Of a stretch of DNA of 64,000 nt, positions 16,644 through 25,600 are shown piece after piece. Numbering within the stretch: position 1 is the stretch's first letter; each line of letters opens with the position of its first letter. A program made the position numbers and the translations under genes. The notes under the pieces were generated by a model. That model worked only from the letters and a program-made list of their open reading frames with translations. It was not told the DNA's origin and searched no databases. The stretch is from Mycobacteroides franklinii (GTDB lineage: Bacteria > Actinomycetota > Actinomycetes > Mycobacteriales > Mycobacteriaceae): contig NZ_MAFQ01000005.1 of assembly GCF_002013895.1 (NCBI RefSeq), forward strand, positions 372,001-436,000. Reading direction: 5' to 3'.

Positions 16644-18127
16644 GCGAGGTGCTGATCATCGGTGCCGGCTTCGCAGGCCTGGGCACCGCTATCAGTCTGC
16701 TGGAGCAGGGAATCGACGACTTCACGATTCTCGAGCGGGGCGATGATGTCGGCGGAACCTGGCGCGACAACTCCTATCCCGGTGCGGCGTGCGATATCCC
16801 ATCACTGTTGTACTCGTATTCCTTCGAGCAGAATCCGGACTGGTCCAAGGCATACTCGGGTGGTCCGGAGATCCTGCGGTACATCCAGCGCATGGTGGAC
16901 AAGCACGATCTGCGGCGCTTCATCAAGTTCGGCGTGAACGTCACGGGGCTGACATTCGATGAGAGCACGGGGATCTGGACGGCGGACACCGCCTCCGGCG
17001 AGATCTTCACCGGCCGGTGCGCTGTCATGGCGGCGGGACCGCTGGCCAATGCCAGCTGGCCCGATATCCGGGGACTGGACAGCTACACCGGACACAAGAT
17101 TCACAGCGCTCGATGGGACCACGACTACGACATGGAGGGTAAACATGTCGCGGTGATCGGCACCGGAGCCAGTGCCGTGCAGATTATTCCGGAGTTGGTC
17201 AAGACCGCCGCCCGGGTCAAGGTCTTTCAGCGCACGCCCGGTTGGGTGTTGCCGCGCTTGGACTTCCAGCATCCCGCGTGGGCACAGAGGATCTTCGGCA
17301 GCAACCCGGCGGTTCAGAGCCTGGCCCGGCAGGCCTGGTATTGGACGCACGAGGCCGCCGCGGTGGGAATGGTCTGGGACACCCCGGTGACCTCGCTCAT
17401 CCAATGGATCGCCAAGGCGAACCTGCGCCGGCAGATCAGTGATCCCTGGACCCGTCGCCAGTTGACCCCAGATTTCCGTGCGGGGTGCAAGCGGATGCTG
17501 ATGACCAGCGACTACTACGCGGCCCTCGAGAAGGACAACTGCAAGCTGATCACGTGGCCTATCGCTACGTTGTCTCCCAACGGAATTCGTACCGCCGACG
17601 GTATCGAACACGATGTCGACTGCATCGTCTTCGCCACCGGATTCGACGTGTGCAAGGCAGGCACACCCTTCCCGATCGCGGGGCGCGACAGCAGGAAACT
17701 CGCCGACGAATGGTCCGGCGGCGCGTACGCCTACAAGAGCGTCAACGTCTCGGGCTACCCCAATCTGTTTTTCACATTCGGCCCCAATTCGGGACCCGGG
17801 CATAACTCCGCGCTGGTCTACATGGAGGCGCAGATCGACTACATCGTGCAGGCAATCGGCATCGTTCGCGACAAGGACCTGTTGACCTTGGACGTACGCC
17901 AGGACCGGCAGAACCAGTTCAACGACGATATTCAGCGGCGGCTGAGCAAGACGACGTGGAATTCGGGCTGCCAGAGCTGGTACCTGACCGAAGACGGCAA
18001 GAACACCACGATGTTTCCGGGATTCGCCACACAGTTCGCGCGGCAATTGCGGACGGTGGAGCTGGATGACTACAGCTTCATGTCCGGTGCGGCTGCCGCG
18101 GCGGCCTCGGCGTCAACCTCCGCGTAG
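16640..18127 (+). CDS. flavin-containing monooxygenase, Baeyer-Villiger-like
   Basis: A 495-residue FAD/NADPH monooxygenase. The FAD motif is IIGAGFAGLGTA at the N-terminus, the WRDNSYPGAACDIPS segment follows, the NADPH motif is VIGTGASAVQIIPEL, and a BVMO-like fingerprint FQRTPGWVLPR and an ATGFD motif (FATGFDV) follow. Such enzymes insert oxygen into ketones or aldehydes, or hydroxylate them. It overlaps the diiron gene by 4 bp, so the trio is one operon. Mycobacterial relatives include EthA and MymA types. Pro-drug activation could be a side property but is not shown. Confidence 0.9.
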   Translation: MSEVLIIGAGFAGLGTAISLLEQGIDDFTILERGDDVGGTWRDNSYPGAACDIPSLLYSYSFEQNPDWSKAYSGGPEILRYIQRMVDKHDLRRFIKFGVNVTGLTFDESTGIWTADTASGEIFTGRCAVMAAGPLANASWPDIRGLDSYTGHKIHSARWDHDYDMEGKHVAVIGTGASAVQIIPELVKTAARVKVFQRTPGWVLPRLDFQHPAWAQRIFGSNPAVQSLARQAWYWTHEAAAVGMVWDTPVTSLIQWIAKANLRRQISDPWTRRQLTPDFRAGCKRMLMTSDYYAALEKDNCKLITWPIATLSPNGIRTADGIEHDVDCIVFATGFDVCKAGTPFPIAGRDSRKLADEWSGGAYAYKSVNVSGYPNLFFTFGPNSGPGHNSALVYMEAQIDYIVQAIGIVRDKDLLTLDVRQDRQNQFNDDIQRRLSKTTWNSGCQSWYLTEDGKNTTMFPGFATQFARQLRTVELDDYSFMSGAAAAAASASTSA

Positions 18128-18334
18128 TCATATCCATCCACACTCGAAACCATATGTCCCGTCGGGGACGACGCAGTCGAGCTGTTGATGGGCGCGCTGG
18201 CGGAGGTTGGTCTCAAGGCCGTGCCGGTAAACGGTGCGCTTTGCCTGACGTTGGCGGACGCCGGGCTGCCTGTCCGGACACGTGCGGGGCGATTGGGCTG
18301 TGGCCGAACCGCTTTTGGTTGCGCTAGATGTGGC

Positions 18335-20062
18335 TCAGCTGTCCGAATCCGGTGCGGCGATGCTGGCATCGTGGGTGCCTCCCGGCCCCGCGTGTCGCGT
18401 CTGGTAGCGGCGGCACGCCGCCACCACACCCGCGGCAAGGAGCGCAACCCAGATGAGATGCGCCGCGATGACCGTGGCGCGACGGCCCGACGACGCCCCG
18501 ATGGGGGTCCATGGGCCGGGTACCCGGTAGAGCGCAATATCGCCGTCGCGGTACACCGACTCGAGTCGTGCCAGCGATGACGACGAAATCTCTTGTTGTC
18601 CCGGGGTATTTGCCTGTACGACGACCCAGCCAATGCCTTGCGCCGCGAGCTCGTCAGGCGTGGCACCGTTACGCAACAGCTCCTCGACGCGGCGCCCACG
18701 GGTGCCGTCCCCACGCACATCCTGTCCGTCGACCCGGAGGTCACCGCTGCTCACCGTGTCGGCGCGGATCCAGCGCGGGAAGGGATCCAGTACCGGTATG
18801 GACGATGGTCCCCAGGGATACTGCCGCATGGTCTCCGGTGGTAACACCGCCACCGGGTGTGGCTCGGCATTGATGTCGGCTGCCACGGCGGTCCATCCGG
18901 CCGGATAGGTCACCGGCACAACTCTGCCGCCGACACCCCACGCCAGGTCGGGCAGCGTGAATACCAATGCCGCGCAGGCCAACCCGGCCGCCAGGTACTG
19001 TGAGGAACGTTCGCGCCCCGTGGTGACGGCAGCGGCGCCGGCCACCGCGTACCCGGGCATGGCCAATGCCAACCATTTCTGGCCGTCGCGCAGGATGCCG
19101 AGTCCCGGCACCTCGGTGATGAGCCAGGTCGTCAGCGTCAACCCCGGGCCCGTCGCCAACAGTGCCGGAATGATCACCGCGGCAACGGCAATGCCGAGCA
19201 GCCCGAGTGCGCTACGGGTGCGCCACAGTACCACGACGCCCACTGCCACCACGATGAGCAGCACCGCCGAGAACACCAGCGCGAACAGCGTCGTACGCGA
19301 GGCGGGCACCGCCGAGGCATTCCATATGCCCCCCAATGAGGCCAGGCTGCCGAGCGTGCCCAGCCCTGGTTCGGCCCGGGCGGCGAAGGCGTGGACTCCC
19401 GCCTCGTCTCCGGCAGGCACGACCGTTCCCAACCCCGATGCCACGAGCCATGGCATCGCGGCCAGCACCGAGATCGACAGCACGCCAAGTCGTGACCGTC
19501 GATCCGTGGCCACGGCAAGCCCGACGATCAGTGCCAGCACCGTTCCGGTTGGGGTCAATCCGGCCACGGCGATCCAGAACGCGAGCGGGCACCAGGCGCC
19601 GATCCCCGTCGCCGTGCGCAGGCGGATAACCGTCAACGCGATCCAGGGCAGGCAGCCGTAGCCGACCAGGAGACTCCAGTGCCCCTGCAAAAGGCGTTCG
19701 GCCACATACGGATTCCAGATCGCGATGGTGGCTGCCACCAGCTCTCCAGGAACTCCGGCAGCCGGAACCAGGTGGGCGGCAACACGCGCCGCGCCCCATC
19801 CTGCGAGCCATAAGCCCAGCGCAAGAAGGATCTTGACGAGGATTCCGCCGTCGACAAGCACCGTCATGACCGCGATGAAGAAGTCCTGCGGGACGGCGCG
19901 CGGAGCCGCTTCGCCGGCCCCGAGCGCCGCATCGGTCAGGTATGACCGCGGTGTGGAGACGGCGTCACGGATCAGCAGGTAGCCGGGGGCGGCCAGGGGT
20001 GCGGTGATAGCCGCCGTCAAGACCAGTGCGTAAAGCGGGGCGATAAGGCCTATGCGGCGCAA
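18335..20062 (-). CDS. polytopic membrane protein, AftD-like half (Rv0226c type)
   Basis: A 575-residue protein with about 11-12 hydrophobic spans and a C-terminal soluble tail. It matches Rv0226c in length and position. Local patterns recur in AftD in the same order: an Asp early in the first external loop (LIRDAVSTPRS), NPYV...LPW (117-140; AftD SPRV...APW 135-157), LRDGQKW (324-330; AftD LRNVHKL 356-362), SIPVLDP (421-427; AftD SIPLTPP 490-496) and LAAQGIGWVVV (472-482; AftD LAQQGISYLVV 522-532). I infer a GT-C-type glycosyltransferase lacking AftD's C-terminal sugar-binding domains. Family annotation normally stops at membrane protein. Confidence 0.8.
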   Translation of the reverse strand: MRRIGLIAPLYALVLTAAITAPLAAPGYLLIRDAVSTPRSYLTDAALGAGEAAPRAVPQDFFIAVMTVLVDGGILVKILLALGLWLAGWGAARVAAHLVPAAGVPGELVAATIAIWNPYVAERLLQGHWSLLVGYGCLPWIALTVIRLRTATGIGAWCPLAFWIAVAGLTPTGTVLALIVGLAVATDRRSRLGVLSISVLAAMPWLVASGLGTVVPAGDEAGVHAFAARAEPGLGTLGSLASLGGIWNASAVPASRTTLFALVFSAVLLIVVAVGVVVLWRTRSALGLLGIAVAAVIIPALLATGPGLTLTTWLITEVPGLGILRDGQKWLALAMPGYAVAGAAAVTTGRERSSQYLAAGLACAALVFTLPDLAWGVGGRVVPVTYPAGWTAVAADINAEPHPVAVLPPETMRQYPWGPSSIPVLDPFPRWIRADTVSSGDLRVDGQDVRGDGTRGRRVEELLRNGATPDELAAQGIGWVVVQANTPGQQEISSSSLARLESVYRDGDIALYRVPGPWTPIGASSGRRATVIAAHLIWVALLAAGVVAACRRYQTRHAGPGGTHDASIAAPDSDS

Positions 20063-20072
20063 GACGTCCTGG

Positions 20073-21254
20073 CTAGAGGTGGTTTCGAGGCGACGGGAAC
20101 TTATCGGTGTCGGCCTCGCTGGCGGGCGGTTTCTCCGGCCCGCGACGACCGAAGAAGCCGTGATCGACGGTGTCCAGGCCGGGATCGATCAGTGCGGACT
20201 CGGCCCGCAGGCTGAACGAACCCAGCAGACCGCCACCGACCAGCGCCACCACGCCGAGGGCCGCGAAGGTGATCGGCAGGATGTTCGACCAGATGGAGAG
20301 GCTGTCGCGGGTATCGCGGGCCGCCTTCACCTGCTTCTCCACGGTCTCGTCATTGGACTGCACGGTGTAGTCCACCATCGGGACCTCGGGCTTGAGCGCG
20401 TCACGCGAGTAGTAGTGCAGCGCATGCTCTTTGCTCTTGACGATGATGCCGCTGACCGGGTCGACCCAGAACTCGCGCTGCGCCGCGTAGTAGCGGGTCA
20501 TGGTGATCTCTTCGTCCTCGTGCTCGGCTTCCACGCCCCACTGCTGGGCGCGGGCCGTCACCTTGGAGTCTTCGTCCTTGTCGTACAACGAGGGGTACGC
20601 GACGGGTTCCACCAGCTTGCCGTTGGCGTCGTAGCCGACGTTCTGGGTGAAGTGGTAGGCGGTGAGCCCGTTGACGTCCTCTTCGCCGGTGTAGTTGGCG
20701 TCGAAGGCGCGCTGTGCCACCACGTCGAAGTACTGGTAGGTCTTCTTCTCGGTGTCGAAGGGGAACCGGTAGCTCAACCCTTCGTGCTTGAGCGCAATCG
20801 TGGTCGGCGGTGTCTCGTCTTCGATGGCCCGCGGCTTCTGCACACTGCCGCCCGGGTTGTCATCGCTGGAGATCGCCTCGGCGGAGTGCCGGTCCACGGT
20901 GACGGTGTCGACGGTGGCGAGGACCAACCCGGCATCGCCCTGCTTGTCGGTCCGCCGAATGGTGATGCCCGCCTGCAGGCCGACCTTGGTGGCGTCGGCG
21001 GGGCTGACGGTGGTGATCTGCTCCTGCAGCATGACCGGCTTGTCCGGGTCGGCAATGAACTTCTGGCCGGACAGCGACACCGGGTCCAGCGCGCGGCCCT
21101 TGCCCTCGCTCACCAATGTGGCGTCCCAGTCGAGCGGAATCTTCGCAAGCCGGTTGCTGGTGTACGTGCTGAGCAACAGTGCAGCGATAATGAGCGCCGA
21201 ACCGAGCCCCAGCAGCCCGCACGCTGCGATACGCATCATGACCCCGCGGTTCAC
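20073..21254 (-). CDS. DUF3068/PorA-family membrane protein (Rv0227c type)
   Basis: A 393-residue protein with one N-terminal membrane span (MRIAACGLLGLGSALIIAALLL), a large external beta-rich domain and a C-terminal span near ILPITFAALGVVALVGGGLL. This is the DUF3068 (PF11271, named PorA-like) family found in Corynebacteriales. GTG 21254 is chosen because AAGGAGG lies 11 bp upstream; the longer frame lacks such a site. It is ten bases upstream of the AftD-like membrane gene and almost certainly co-transcribed. Pore function is a family label, not something shown by this sequence. Confidence 0.85.
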   Translation of the reverse strand: MNRGVMMRIAACGLLGLGSALIIAALLLSTYTSNRLAKIPLDWDATLVSEGKGRALDPVSLSGQKFIADPDKPVMLQEQITTVSPADATKVGLQAGITIRRTDKQGDAGLVLATVDTVTVDRHSAEAISSDDNPGGSVQKPRAIEDETPPTTIALKHEGLSYRFPFDTEKKTYQYFDVVAQRAFDANYTGEEDVNGLTAYHFTQNVGYDANGKLVEPVAYPSLYDKDEDSKVTARAQQWGVEAEHEDEEITMTRYYAAQREFWVDPVSGIIVKSKEHALHYYSRDALKPEVPMVDYTVQSNDETVEKQVKAARDTRDSLSIWSNILPITFAALGVVALVGGGLLGSFSLRAESALIDPGLDTVDHGFFGRRGPEKPPASEADTDKFPSPRNHL

Positions 21255-21446
21255 TGTGGACGAACCCTCCTTAACGTGCGGTAGCCCTGGTTCCGGCGGC
21301 AGCCGGATGACACAGCATGCCCAGGGCAAATCTGTCTGACCCTAACAGCCGCGGCCGTTAGGTGGTCATTCGGCGATCGTACGGTCCGCAGGTCTTGGTT
21401 CTGGTCGAATGTCCTCGGATCGGCTCAGAACCGTACCCTCGGCGGG

Positions 21447-22643
21447 GTGACCACAGCGCGGCCCTCGGCTCCAGCAGCCCCTGCCGTCCATGCGCGGGGC
21501 TTCGTACCCGCACTGGAGGGCATGCGCGCTTGCGCCGCGATGGGGGTTGTCGTCACCCACACCGCGTTCCAGACCGGCCATAACGGTGGTGTCGACGGCC
21601 GTATCCTGGGCCGCTTCGACCTGGCGGTGGCCGTGTTCTTCGCGCTATCGGGATTTCTGTTGTGGCGACCGCATGCGCTAGCCGCCCAGCCAGCGGCACA
21701 GGGACCGCCTCCGGTGAGCACCGGGCGCTACTTCGCGTCGCGGTTCGTGCGCATCGTCCCGGCCTACCTGGCCGCCGTCTTCGTGGTGCTGTTGCTGTTG
21801 CCGGATGCGGCAGGAGCCCGTTGGATCGTCTGGCTGGCCAACCTGACGCTCACTCAGCTGTACATCCCGCTAACTTTGACGGCGGGTCTGACGCAGATGT
21901 GGAGCCTGGCGGTGGAGGTCGCGTTCTACATCGCGCTGCCCGTCATCGCGCTCATCATGCGGCGGTCGCCGGTTCGGTGGCGGGCCTCGCTGCTGCTGGC
22001 GGCCGGGGTGGTCAGCTTGGGGTGGTCGTTCATCCCGTTTCACAGTCCCGCCGGTATCAATCCGCTGACGTGGCCTCCCGCCTTCTTCTCATGGTTCGTC
22101 GCGGGGATGCTGCTGGCCGAATGGAGTGCGGCCCCGCCCGCCTGGACGCTGCGCCTGGCCCGCCGCCGGGTCGTACTGGCCGTCGTGGCCCTCATCGCGT
22201 TCGCCGTGGCGGCATCGCCGCTGGCGGGGCCGGAGGGGCTGATCCAGGCACCCCCGCACCAGTACGCGGTCAAGATCGCTATGGGAGCGACGCTGGCCTG
22301 GGCGCTGCTCATGCCGCTGACCTTGGACGCCCCGGGTACTCCGCATCGGGTGTTGGGCAGCCCGCTCATGGTGACATTGGGGCGTTGGTCCTATGGCCTG
22401 TTCATCTGGCACCTGGCCGCGCTGAACATGGTCTTCACCGTCATCGGACGATTTCCGTTCAGTGGGCATTTCCCGTCGGTGCTGATTCTCACGCTGATCT
22501 TCGGCTTCGCGATGGCCGCGGTGAGTTATGCGCTGGTCGAATCCCCGTCACGGGAGGCACTGCGCCGCTTCCAGAAGCGTCGTGATGGGAGCCGGACCGC
22601 GGCCAGGGCCACGGTGGCCACCGAGATCAGCGCCAGCAGCTGA
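21447..22643 (+). CDS. membrane acyltransferase, acyltransferase-3 family (Rv0228 type)
   Basis: A 398-residue integral membrane O-acyltransferase. Family landmarks are the early HTAF motif (VVVTHTAFQTG) with the catalytic histidine, RFVRIVPAYLAA, and MWSLAVEVAFYIALPV. These proteins move acetyl, succinyl or longer acyl groups onto envelope sugars. It corresponds to Rv0228. It is convergent with aftD and its last 118 bp overlap the aftD 3' end antisense, so both Arg/Lys/Ser-rich tails are encoded by opposite strands of the same DNA. Confidence 0.9.
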   Translation: MTTARPSAPAAPAVHARGFVPALEGMRACAAMGVVVTHTAFQTGHNGGVDGRILGRFDLAVAVFFALSGFLLWRPHALAAQPAAQGPPPVSTGRYFASRFVRIVPAYLAAVFVVLLLLPDAAGARWIVWLANLTLTQLYIPLTLTAGLTQMWSLAVEVAFYIALPVIALIMRRSPVRWRASLLLAAGVVSLGWSFIPFHSPAGINPLTWPPAFFSWFVAGMLLAEWSAAPPAWTLRLARRRVVLAVVALIAFAVAASPLAGPEGLIQAPPHQYAVKIAMGATLAWALLMPLTLDAPGTPHRVLGSPLMVTLGRWSYGLFIWHLAALNMVFTVIGRFPFSGHFPSVLILTLIFGFAMAAVSYALVESPSREALRRFQKRRDGSRTAARATVATEISASS

Positions 22644-25600
22644 ATCCACCACGAGTGACCGGTGTAGCCGCCCACCGATCGCCACGGATGCCGTGAGAGA
22701 GCCGCACCGGCCAGTAGTAGTGAGCCGCCCGCGATGTACGAGCCTGCGACGGTGAGTGCGCGCAGCGGCCAACGGGTCCACACCTTGAACACCAGGGCTG
22801 TCACGCCCACCACCGCCCCGGCGATGCCACTGATCGCGGTGAGAGCCGCCAAGACCGCGACACCCGCGGCCGGGCCAGAGCGCCAGGGAACCACGCGCGG
22901 CAGCGTGGTTTTCCGTCGCACCGGCAGCAGGGCCAAGAGTGCGAGGACCGGAAGCAGCGCCAGCCCGCCGAAGAGGCCCGCTCGGTACCAGGTATTGAGG
23001 CCGAATGTCAGCGTGATCTTTCCGCCGTCGCCGGATGGCAGCACCCAGCCCTGCTGCCATCCGTTGACGCGTACCGGGGCAAGCGTGTGCCCCTGCGCAT
23101 CGCGTGCCACCCATCCGGGGTTGATGCTTTCAGGCACCACAAGTATCCGATCGCGGCGTGCAGGCTCGGCGGTGACCTCGCGCCGATCCGGTCCCCAGGT
23201 GCCCTTGGCGGCGATCGTCGCCGTCGCGGCGGCCGGTGTTGTACCGGGTGCGGTCAGCTGTACCCCATCAACGATGAACTGCTGGCTCGGATTGACGGTC
23301 ACGTCCTGCGCCCCGGAACCGGTGGCAATCGGATTGGTGTCACAGGGCGTCGCCTGAATAACTTTGCCGTCCAACAGGTCACGCACCGTGGCCGTGATGG
23401 ACATGGGCACAAAGCGTCCGGCCAGAGCGAGGATCGGTCCGCGATCGCATCCGATGGTGATCGTGCGCTTGCTGTTCGCCACATCGTCGGCCGGGGCAAT
23501 GGGCCGGTGGTCCGCGTCCAGTGCGACGACCTCGGCGAGGCCGGGCGGCTTGAGTTGATCGAATCCCAATGCGGTGCGGTCGATGATGTCGGTCCAGTCG
23601 GTCACCGTGAGCGTGATGGTATCGGTGACGAACGGGTGCAGGGCCAGCTCGGTGACATCGGCCTTGGTGTCGATGGACCGCACTTGCGGACCGTCGCCAA
23701 GATTGATCGCGACCTGCCTGGGGTGTGCCGGCACCTCGGTGCGGCTGGGGCGCAACCGAATTCCGCCGACGGCGGTGGGCTTGGGGAGTTTGATGACGAG
23801 GGACGGCAGATGTTGGCGTTGCACCGAATCCTGCGGCGCGGTCCAGACCGTGCCCGGATCGCCGTCGGTGGCCGCGTACGACGAGCCCCTGGGATCGATC
23901 ACGTCGGAGCTTCCGGTCGCGACGGTGGTGCCCGGTTGTTGGATCAAATCGTGCAGCTGCGGGCCCGGACGTGCGCGTACCCACAACTTCGGCGTGAGCG
24001 AAATAGGTTGGGGGACTGTCAATGTTCGGATGAATGTGCCGGGTTCTTCGGGTGCCAGGGACAGCGTCGCGGCACACCGCAAGCGTTGTGAGGAAGGGGC
24101 GCAACCGGATCGGCCCTCCAGGGAGGAGCCCAAATCCCAGCCGAGCGGGTTGTCACCGGCCGGAGGCGCGGGGATCGTCGCGCTGTGGCGCAGATCGACG
24201 GAGTGGGCGAATCCGGCGGCATCGTATTGAGTCAGCGACAATTCGGTGACTCCGAACTGGACGCCGGAGGTGCCGTCGTCGGTTCCGGTTGCGGTTACCT
24301 TGACCCAGTTGGTTTCCCCGGGCCGTAGCGCGATATCCAGGGGTTTGCCCGGTTCGTCGAATCGCACCGACGTCGTACCGTTGTCGGTCTCGACCTCCAG
24401 CCGCCGCACCTGCGCGCCCAAGGCGGTTGCGCTCGGCGTGACGGTGAGAATCGCATTGGTGATCGGCCGATCCAGATCGACACGAATCCATTGTCCGAGA
24501 GCAGCTTCCAAGGAGCTGCTGACCCAGCTTGTCCCGTTGTCGCGATCGATCGCGGCCGCCGTGCTGGTGCCCGGTGCCACATTGGGCAGCGCGGTGGAAT
24601 CCGATGCGGAGCTGGAGGCGGAGATGGTTCCGCCCGTCCAACTTCCGTTGACGAGAGGAACACCGGTGGCCGGGTAGTCGGGGACTCTATTGAAGGTGCG
24701 ACGTTTGTCGCCGGGCGCGCGGATGGCCGAAGAATGATCGTCTACCCGCCCGTAGTCGGTCTCGCGAGCCAGCGGTGTGTCCGTGACCATCGCGGGGCCG
24801 GGGCGCAGACCGGCTTGAGCGGCATCCGTGGCCAACAGAGACGGGCCCAGCGGCTGCTCGTTCAGCTGGCGGCGCCGCTCGCCCAGCCGCAGCAGCGCCT
24901 CGGGCCCGCCCGCCACCCTGGGCATGCTGTCGATATCCGCGAAATACGGGTCGCCGTTGTGCTTTTGCGGACCCACCGCGTAGATCTCGACCGCGGGATA
25001 CTGAGGCCGCAGGTCGCTGTCCGCGACAAAGCCCTCCAGCGTTCCGGCCCCGATGGGGTCGCCGAACTGTGCCACCTTGGTCAGCCCCGGAGACGCCTCG
25101 ATGGTGTGGTGCACCAGGATCGGGCGTGCGGAACGCGAGGTGTCGGGATCCAGATCATTGCGCACCACCAGGTAGGAGATGCCCTGCTGCGCCAAGGTGT
25201 CGGCCAGTCCGTCCGAGGGGCGGCCCGCGGCGAACAGTTGCTGCACGGAATCGATGGCCCGGATGGTTTCCGGAGGTGTCAAGGGGATGGAATCACGTAC
25301 TCCCCAAGGGGTTTGTCCCAATACTTGCAGCGGCTCGTCGCGGGTGAGACCCCAGGTTTGGATGGCGAACGGAGCGCCCGGCACCACGAGTGCACGCCCG
25401 CCGTCGTCATGATCGGCGAGCCAGTGCGCCGTATCGCTCCAGTATTCCGGGATCGCATCGAAGCCGCCGCGGGGTACCAGCCGGCCCGTCCACGCGAGCG
25501 ATGTGCTGGCGGCGAGCGCCACGAACAGTGCGATCGAGAAGGCGACGGCTCGATTGCGTTCCGGTCGTGCCAGTGCCGAAAGCCATTCCCGCGCGGGCAT

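Noticed and set aside
18070..18744. 224-codon minus-strand frame overlapping the monooxygenase and membrane protein ends
   Set aside because: Arg/Ser/Pro-rich, no motif, and it overlaps two well-supported genes. It is a shadow of high-GC codon use.
20052..21284. 410-codon plus-strand frame antisense to the DUF3068 gene
   Set aside because: Asp/Val/Gly-rich mirror of the real gene; no start signal.
23087..24091. 334-codon plus-strand frame inside aftD
   Set aside because: Antisense to a certain gene and without recognisable domains.
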